Below are positions 59,775 to 64,000 of a stretch of DNA of 64,000 nucleotides, piece after piece; within the stretch, counting starts at the first letter, position 1; the number at the start of each line of letters is the position of its first letter. Both the position numbers and the translations under genes were made by a program. A model generated the notes under the pieces. The model did not search any database. It was given only the letters and a program-made list of their open reading frames with translations, and had not been told where the DNA came from. This DNA is from Oscillibacter valericigenes (GTDB lineage: Bacteria > Bacillota > Clostridia > Oscillospirales > Oscillospiraceae), in NCBI RefSeq assembly GCF_021531435.1, contig NZ_JAFBIS010000003.1:1-64000 (forward strand), given 5' to 3'.

Positions 59775-60293
59775 TTAATTCGCCTTGGGCGCGAAATTGC
59801 GTTCCAAGGTCTTCCGGGCTTCCTTCCCGGCTGGATTGGAAAAGAAGCTCTGCGTGGAACATTCCATTGCTGCTATGTGATACTCCATCCAGCCGTGGAG
59901 TGCCAGCCGAAAGTTTTTCCGGAAGCGGGTCTTCTGGATCAGCTTCTTCGCCTCCGGGTCCATGGTGTCCGCCAGGATCACCAGGGTCACGTAAGAGAAC
60001 ATGTGCTCGCCGCTGGGCTCGATCTTGCCCATGCCCGCCTGCCGGGACAGCTCGATCTGGTTTTTCAGCGTTTCCGCGTCCAGATGCTCCGTCACATAGA
60101 AGTAGACGTATTCGTGCTGCTCTGTGGCATAGACCACGTGGGCCTTTGTAGCGATGTAGTTCTCCTCGCGGAAGTGGTAGAACGCGGTGGCAGGGAACTG
60201 CCCTCCCTCCACAGGAACATCCCGCTCGATATCGAAGTAATAGGAGTAGGCATCCAGCAGCTTTTCCAGCCGCTCCTGCAGAGTCATTTCCAT
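59775..60293 (-). CDS. hypothetical protein co-transcribed with cstA
   Basis: 172 residues, soluble, no signal peptide. MTLQERLEKLLDAYSYYFDIE, FHFREENYIATKAHVVYATEQHEYVYFYV, then a helical C-terminus (MDPEAKKLIQKTRFRKNFRLALHGWMEYHIAAMEC). I do not know a family. The start at 60293 has AGGGGG ahead. It shares a promoter with cstA and lies 15 bases before it, so it may regulate or assist the transporter. Confidence 0.65.
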   Translation of the reverse strand: MEMTLQERLEKLLDAYSYYFDIERDVPVEGGQFPATAFYHFREENYIATKAHVVYATEQHEYVYFYVTEHLDAETLKNQIELSRQAGMGKIEPSGEHMFSYVTLVILADTMDPEAKKLIQKTRFRKNFRLALHGWMEYHIAAMECSTQSFFSNPAGKEARKTLERNFAPKAN

Positions 60294-60346
60294 GGGCTTC
60301 CCCCTGTCATCAGAATAAAAGTCGCAGATTTCCACTTATGACAGTT

Positions 60347-60375
60347 ATTATACACGCTCTTTCTGAATTTGTTAA
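60347..60375 (-). promoter_or_regulatory. promoter of the cstA operon
   Basis: TTAACA (60370-60375), 17-base spacer, TATAAT (60347-60352) on the minus strand. Confidence 0.75.
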
Positions 60376-60615
60376 GAGGGTTTGTTCAAATTTGTGTACA
60401 ATTTGTGAATAACCTTATAAAAATTGTGGATTATAGAGATGCTTTTTCTATTTTTTCCCATTTTTTGCATCCGTTCTGCGCAATTTTTTCTCTTGTTTTT
60501 GTTTATTTTGCCTTCATGTTCAGGCATTTTCCTGATTCCGCACCAAATCGGCTCTTGACGCGGGAGGGCAGTTTTTTAACGCGGACCGCCTTTTCTTTAC
60601 GGGCGCTGAACGGCA

Positions 60616-60640
60616 AAAGGCGGCGCGATGCGCCGCCTTT
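60616..60640 (-). terminator. terminator of the GntR gene
   Basis: 11-bp stem AAAGGCGGCGC / GCGCCGCCTTT with a three-base loop; followed on the minus strand by TGCC, so the U-run is within the stem end. Confidence 0.6.
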
Positions 60641-60659
60641 GGAGCTTCTGATGCCGCAG

Positions 60660-61343
60660 TTAATCCTGCAGCGTATTGATGAGGTGCTTCATGTGGATGC
60701 TCATGGCATGGCGGGCGCCGACCTCGTCCCGCTTTAACAGGAAATCCAGAATGAGCCGGTTGTCATTGACCGCGATGTCCTGCATGTGCTGCCGGTTCTG
60801 GGAGATCTGCAGAATTTCATTGACGGCACTGTTGATGATCGGGTACAGCCGCCGCATATACTCATTGTGGGACGCCTTGATGATGGCCCAGTGGAACTCC
60901 TGGTCCGCCAGGGGCCAGTCTCCCCCCTCGGCGGCGATGTGCTCCATCCACTGGGCTTTCTTTTCGATCTGGGCCAGCTCGTCATCCGTGGCCCGCAGGC
61001 AGGCCAGGGCCACCGTAGCCGGCTCAAAGATCAGGCGCATCTCGAACAGGTCCTTCGCCCGCACCCGGGACCGGAGCCCCGCCAGGCTCGTCAGGTCCAG
61101 TCCAGCGGCAGGCAGCTGGTCACTGACGAACGTTCCCTTGCCCCGGCGGATCTCCAGCACCCCCTGGGCCACCAGAAATGAGATCGCCTCCCGCAGCGTG
61201 GTGCGGCTGACCTGCAGCTCCTCGCTGAGCTCATTTTCGTTAGGCAGCTTGCTGCCCGGCGTATAGCGGCGCTCATCCACGATCATCTCATAAAGCCGGT
61301 CCGCGGTCTGCTCCGACAATTTTACCTTTCTGATCTCCGCCAT
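60660..61343 (-). CDS. GntR-family regulator, FadR/FCD type
   Basis: 227 residues. N-terminal winged helix (RLYEMIVDERRYTPGSKLPNENELSEELQVSRTTLREAISFLVAQGVLEIRRGKGTFV), C-terminal all-helical FCD ligand domain with metal-site residues in DLFEMRLIFEPATVALA, DQEFHWAIIKASHNEYM and NDNRLILDFLLKRDEVGARHAMSIHMKHL. Divergent from the oxidoreductase operon, whose promoter carries repeated ATCATACAAC boxes likely to be its operator. The ligand may be an organic acid. Confidence 0.93.
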   Translation of the reverse strand: MAEIRKVKLSEQTADRLYEMIVDERRYTPGSKLPNENELSEELQVSRTTLREAISFLVAQGVLEIRRGKGTFVSDQLPAAGLDLTSLAGLRSRVRAKDLFEMRLIFEPATVALACLRATDDELAQIEKKAQWMEHIAAEGGDWPLADQEFHWAIIKASHNEYMRRLYPIINSAVNEILQISQNRQHMQDIAVNDNRLILDFLLKRDEVGARHAMSIHMKHLINTLQD

Positions 61344-61413
61344 AATACCTTCCTCCGTCGGTTTTCTACATAATTTATATCATAATTCTTTTTTCAAAAA
61401 AAGCAAGCGGCAC

Positions 61414-61442
61414 TTGACATCATATTATTCGAGGTATACAAT
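61414..61442 (+). promoter_or_regulatory. promoter of the 2-oxoacid oxidoreductase operon
   Basis: TTGACA (61414-61419), 17-base spacer, TACAAT (61437-61442). Confidence 0.85.
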
Positions 61443-61475
61443 GACATCATACAACGCAAATCAAAATCATACAAC
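61417..61475. promoter_or_regulatory. repeated boxes, probable GntR operator
   Basis: ACATCATA occurs at 61417-61424 and 61444-61451; ATCATACAAC occurs twice, 61446-61455 and 61466-61475, exactly 20 bases (two helical turns) apart. They overlap and follow the promoter, as expected for repression. Confidence 0.6.
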
Positions 61476-61494
61476 ATGTACAGGAGGTGTTTCA

Positions 61495-62175
61495 GTGTCC
61501 GCTTCAGCTGTCTGTTCCCACCGCATTTCCATCGTCACCGGACATTACGGCACCGGCAAGACCGAGTTTGCCGTGAACCTGGCGCTGGCTCTGGCGGCGG
61601 AGGGTGCCTCCGTGATGCTGGCCGACCTGGACATCGTCAATCCTTACTTCCGCTCCCGGGAGCGGCGGGATCTGCTGGAGAACGTCGGCATCCGGCTCAT
61701 CTCCTCCTCCCAGGCCTGCTCCGACGCCGACGTCCCCGCCCTGCCGGCGGAGCTGCTGGCCATTTTGGAGAACCGGGATATCCGGGGCGTGCTGGACATT
61801 GGCGGCGACCCTGTGGGCGCCCGGGTCCTGGCCAGGTTCCAGCCCAAGATCGTCCAGGAGGACTACCAGCTCATCTACGTGCTCAACGCCAACCGCCCGG
61901 AGGTCCGGACCGCGGAGGCCGCCATCGCCTACCTGCGGGGGATCGAGGCCACCACCGGGCTTGTCTGCTCCGGCATCGTCAACAACACCCACCTGTGCGG
62001 CGAGACCACCGAGGAGGAGATCCGTAAGGGCGCGGCCCTGGCGGAGAGCGTCTCCAGGGAGACCAATATTCCCATCCTCTGCCACGTGGCCGAGGAAAAA
62101 TTCGTCCCAGCTCTGTCCGATCTGCCGGAAACCGTGTTTCCGATCACCATTAAAATGAAAAAGCCGTGGGAATGA
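61495..62175 (+). CDS. P-loop ATPase associated with 2-oxoacid oxidoreductase
   Basis: 226 residues. MinD/ParA-like nucleotide-binding protein with Walker A VTGHYGTGKTEFAVNLALAL, ADLDIVNPYFRSRERRDLL (the Walker A' region) and GVLDIGGDPVGARVL. The start is a GTG at 61495 ten bases after AGGAGG. It is first in an operon with ferredoxin and both oxidoreductase subunits, as is common in Clostridia; it may help assemble the iron-sulfur enzyme, which is inference. Confidence 0.8.
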   Translation: MSASAVCSHRISIVTGHYGTGKTEFAVNLALALAAEGASVMLADLDIVNPYFRSRERRDLLENVGIRLISSSQACSDADVPALPAELLAILENRDIRGVLDIGGDPVGARVLARFQPKIVQEDYQLIYVLNANRPEVRTAEAAIAYLRGIEATTGLVCSGIVNNTHLCGETTEEEIRKGAALAESVSRETNIPILCHVAEEKFVPALSDLPETVFPITIKMKKPWE

Positions 62176-62208
62176 CCGCGGCAGAAGGGGAAGGAGGACC
62201 ACATCGTT

Positions 62209-62421
62209 ATGTCTGCGAAAGTCACATTTAATTCCGACCGCTGCAAAGGGTGCGAGCTGTGCACCACCGTGTGTCCCAAGCACATCGTCGCCATCGACAT
62301 GAATGTCATCAACCGCAAGGGCTATCATCCCGCCACCGTGACCGACATGGACCAGTGCATCGGCTGCGCCAGCTGCGCCAAGATCTGCCCGGATTCCATC
62401 ATCACCGTGGAAAAATTGTAA
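62209..62421 (+). CDS. 2-oxoacid:ferredoxin oxidoreductase, ferredoxin-like delta subunit
   Basis: 70 residues with two [4Fe-4S] motifs: CKGCELCTTVCP and CIGCASCAKICP. It carries electrons from the TPP-enzyme to ferredoxin. AAGGAGG precedes. Next to the alpha and beta subunits. Confidence 0.93.
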   Translation: MSAKVTFNSDRCKGCELCTTVCPKHIVAIDMNVINRKGYHPATVTDMDQCIGCASCAKICPDSIITVEKL

Positions 62422-62439
62422 AGAAGGAGGTCATCAACC

Positions 62440-63510
62440 ATGGCAAAGGAATTATGGAAGGGTAACGAAGCCATCGCCGAGGCTGCCATCCGCGCCGGCT
62501 GCGACTGCTTCTTCGGTTATCCCATCACTCCCCAGAGCGAAGTCCCTGAGTATATGTCCGTGCACCTGCCCAAGGCCGGCGGCGTGTTCGTGCAGTCCGA
62601 GTCCGAGCTGGCCGCTATCAACATGGTATACGGCGCCGCCGGCGCCGGCATGCGGGCCATGACTTCCTCTTCCTCTCCCGGCATCAGCCTGAAGCAGGAG
62701 GGCATTACATATCTGGCAGGCGCCGAGCTGCCCGCCGTCATCATCAACTGCATGCGCGGCGGTCCCGGCCTGGGCACCATCCAGCCCGGCCAGGGCGACT
62801 ATTTCCAGGCCACCCGCGGCGGCGGCAACGGTGACTACCGCACCGTGGTCCTGGCCCCCTCCAACGTGCAGGAGACCGTGGACTTCGTCCAGGAGGCCTT
62901 CGACATTGCCGACATGTACCGCAACCCCGTCATGGTGCTCTGCGACGGTCTGATCGGCCAGATGATGGAGCCCATTGAGTGGAAGCCCATCCCCAAGCGG
63001 GACCTGCCCCCCAAGGACTGGGCGGCCGGCGGCCGCAAGGGTCGGGCCGACCACAACTTCATCACCTCTATCTTCCTGGATGCCGAGGAGTGCGAGTCCC
63101 ACAACGACCGCCTGACGGCCAAGTACGCCGAGATGGAGGAAAAGGAAGTCCGCTGGGAGGAAGTCCAGTGCGAGGACGCGGAGGTCCTCATCACCGCTTA
63201 CGGCACCCCCGCCCGTATTGCCCTGACCGCGCTGGAGACTCTGCGCTCCGAGGGCATCAAGGCAGGCCTGTTCCGCCCCATCACCCTGTGGCCCTTCCCC
63301 GAAAAGGCGCTGCACGCGCTGGCGGGCCAGGAGCACATCAAGGCGGTCCTGGACGTGGAAATGAGCACCACCGGCCAGATGCTGGACGACGTCCGGCTGG
63401 CTGTGGAGGGTCAGAAGCCCATCAGCTATCTGGGTCACGCCGGCGGCGTCATGCCCACCGTGGAAGAAATGATCGAATCGGCCAGAAAAGCCTTGAAGGA
63501 GGTCAAGTGA
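62440..63510 (+). CDS. 2-oxoacid:ferredoxin oxidoreductase, alpha subunit
   Basis: 356 residues. Pyrimidine-binding TPP fold with [68 protein letters not shown] and the C-terminal transketolase-like domain ([37 protein letters not shown]). VorB/KorA type; oxidatively decarboxylates branched-chain or 2-oxoglutarate-type acids to acyl-CoA. Substrate cannot be told from sequence alone. Confidence 0.92.
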   Translation: MAKELWKGNEAIAEAAIRAGCDCFFGYPITPQSEVPEYMSVHLPKAGGVFVQSESELAAINMVYGAAGAGMRAMTSSSSPGISLKQEGITYLAGAELPAVIINCMRGGPGLGTIQPGQGDYFQATRGGGNGDYRTVVLAPSNVQETVDFVQEAFDIADMYRNPVMVLCDGLIGQMMEPIEWKPIPKRDLPPKDWAAGGRKGRADHNFITSIFLDAEECESHNDRLTAKYAEMEEKEVRWEEVQCEDAEVLITAYGTPARIALTALETLRSEGIKAGLFRPITLWPFPEKALHALAGQEHIKAVLDVEMSTTGQMLDDVRLAVEGQKPISYLGHAGGVMPTVEEMIESARKALKEVK

Positions 63511-63511
63511 T

Positions 63512-64000
63512 ATGGCAGTCGTATATGAAAAGTCCAAAGGCTTGACGGATGCCGAACTGCATTACTGCCCCGGCTGTCATCACGGCATCATTCACAAGCT
63601 GGTAGCCGAATCCCTGGTGGAGCTGGGACTGCTGGACGGCGCCATCGGCGTCTGCCCCGTGGGCTGCTCCGTGTTTGCCTACAAGTATTTCGCCTGTGAC
63701 ATGCTGGAGGCCTCCCATGGCCGCGCCCCCGCCGTTGCCACCGGCATCAAGCGCACCCATCCCGACCAGGCGGTGTTCACCTATCAGGGCGACGGCGACC
63801 TGGCCTCCATCGGCGCCGCCGAGATCGTCCACGCCGCCATGCGCGGTGAGAAGTTCACCACCATTTTCGTCAACAACGCCATTTACGGCATGACCGGCGG
63901 CCAGATGGCGCCCACCACCCTGATCGGCCAGCGGGCCACCACCTGTCAGAGCGGCCGTACCGTGGAGCAGGCCGGTATGCCCATCCGCGTGGCCGAGATG
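63512..64000 (+). CDS. 2-oxoacid:ferredoxin oxidoreductase, beta subunit (cut by window end)
   Basis: The first 163 codons are present. TPP-binding subunit with [58 protein letters not shown] (GDG TPP signature) and [29 protein letters not shown] precedes the ATG. Together with the alpha and ferredoxin genes it forms the enzyme; a gamma subunit would be expected beyond the window. Confidence 0.93.
   Translation, partial: MAVVYEKSKGLTDAELHYCPGCHHGIIHKLVAESLVELGLLDGAIGVCPVGCSVFAYKYFACDMLEASHGRAPAVATGIKRTHPDQAVFTYQGDGDLASIGAAEIVHAAMRGEKFTTIFVNNAIYGMTGGQMAPTTLIGQRATTCQSGRTVEQAGMPIRVAEM

Larger units (their letters stand above)
60294..60659. other. intergenic region before cstA partner gene
   Basis: AT-rich. 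It holds the promoter at 60347-60375 and, near the other end, the terminator of the GntR gene (60616-60640). Otherwise nothing is seen. Confidence 0.6.

Noticed and set aside
60376-60420. Rex-type operator before the cstA operon
   Set aside because: TTGTG and TTGTT words occur, but they do not form the palindrome that Rex requires.

Overview
The window reads as one chromosomal segment of a GC-rich, spore-forming, anaerobic Firmicute, most likely an Oscillospiraceae-type gut Clostridium (Flavonifractor/Oscillibacter-like; this is inference from gene content). The evidence is: sporulation genes (spoIID, bofA, spoVT) with promoter sequences resembling the sporulation sigma factors; clostridial gene sets (type III glutamine synthetase, GlgC/GlgD pair, butyrate-type CoA-transferase, ferredoxin-dependent 2-oxoacid oxidoreductase); strong AAGGAGG ribosome sites; and Firmicute RNA regulators (T-box, tandem glycine-type riboswitch, L13 leader).

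Layout. 1-6.7 kb: conserved core with a PhoB-type response regulator, a degenerate secreted deacetylase-like protein, spoIID, tadA, yaaL-bofA and rplM-rpsI. 6.66-9.72 kb: a small cryptic island inserted exactly at the 3' end of rpsI. The last 16 codons of rpsI, its stop and its terminator occur again at 9673-9773, and arm-site-like repeats lie just inside both ends. The island holds a phage DUF1351-exonuclease fusion and two truncated genes but no integrase. 9.9-20.3 kb: an accessory minus-strand region with a self-regulated MerR/ABC operon, two CPBP proteases, two acetyltransferases, several tiny proteins and a TetR gene with two matching operators. 20.4-25.5 kb: three minus-strand catabolic/transport genes; the saccharopine-dehydrogenase-like gene sits behind a tandem glycine-type riboswitch with a terminator platform.

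25.8-29.4 kb: nagBA, a core-only DEAD-box helicase and a small HTH regulator. 29.5-38.1 kb: the complete glycogen operon glgBCDAP, in which GlgA carries an unusual acidic-then-basic C-terminal tail. 38.4-41.3 kb: a TauE-type exporter, a dicarboxylate symporter and spoVT. 41.5-45.7 kb: nitrogen assimilation, with asnB behind an Asn-specific T-box, then glnN. 46-49.3 kb: lrgAB, a CoA-transferase and a zinc-dependent phospholipase-family protein.

49.4-57.9 kb: an aromatic amino acid operon (DAHP synthase, tyrA, aroB, aroA, aroC, pheA, aroE-aroK fusion, aroQ). It is preceded by a 32-residue leader peptide in which 9 of 15 consecutive residues are Tyr or Phe, followed by a terminator and a matching antiterminator segment: a ribosome-mediated attenuator. 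58-64 kb: cstA with a partner gene, a GntR/FCD regulator, and a divergent operon for a P-loop ATPase, ferredoxin and 2-oxoacid:ferredoxin oxidoreductase that runs off the window end.

Most striking: the aromatic attenuator, the diverged glycine riboswitch on an unexpected gene, and the rpsI-targeted cryptic island.
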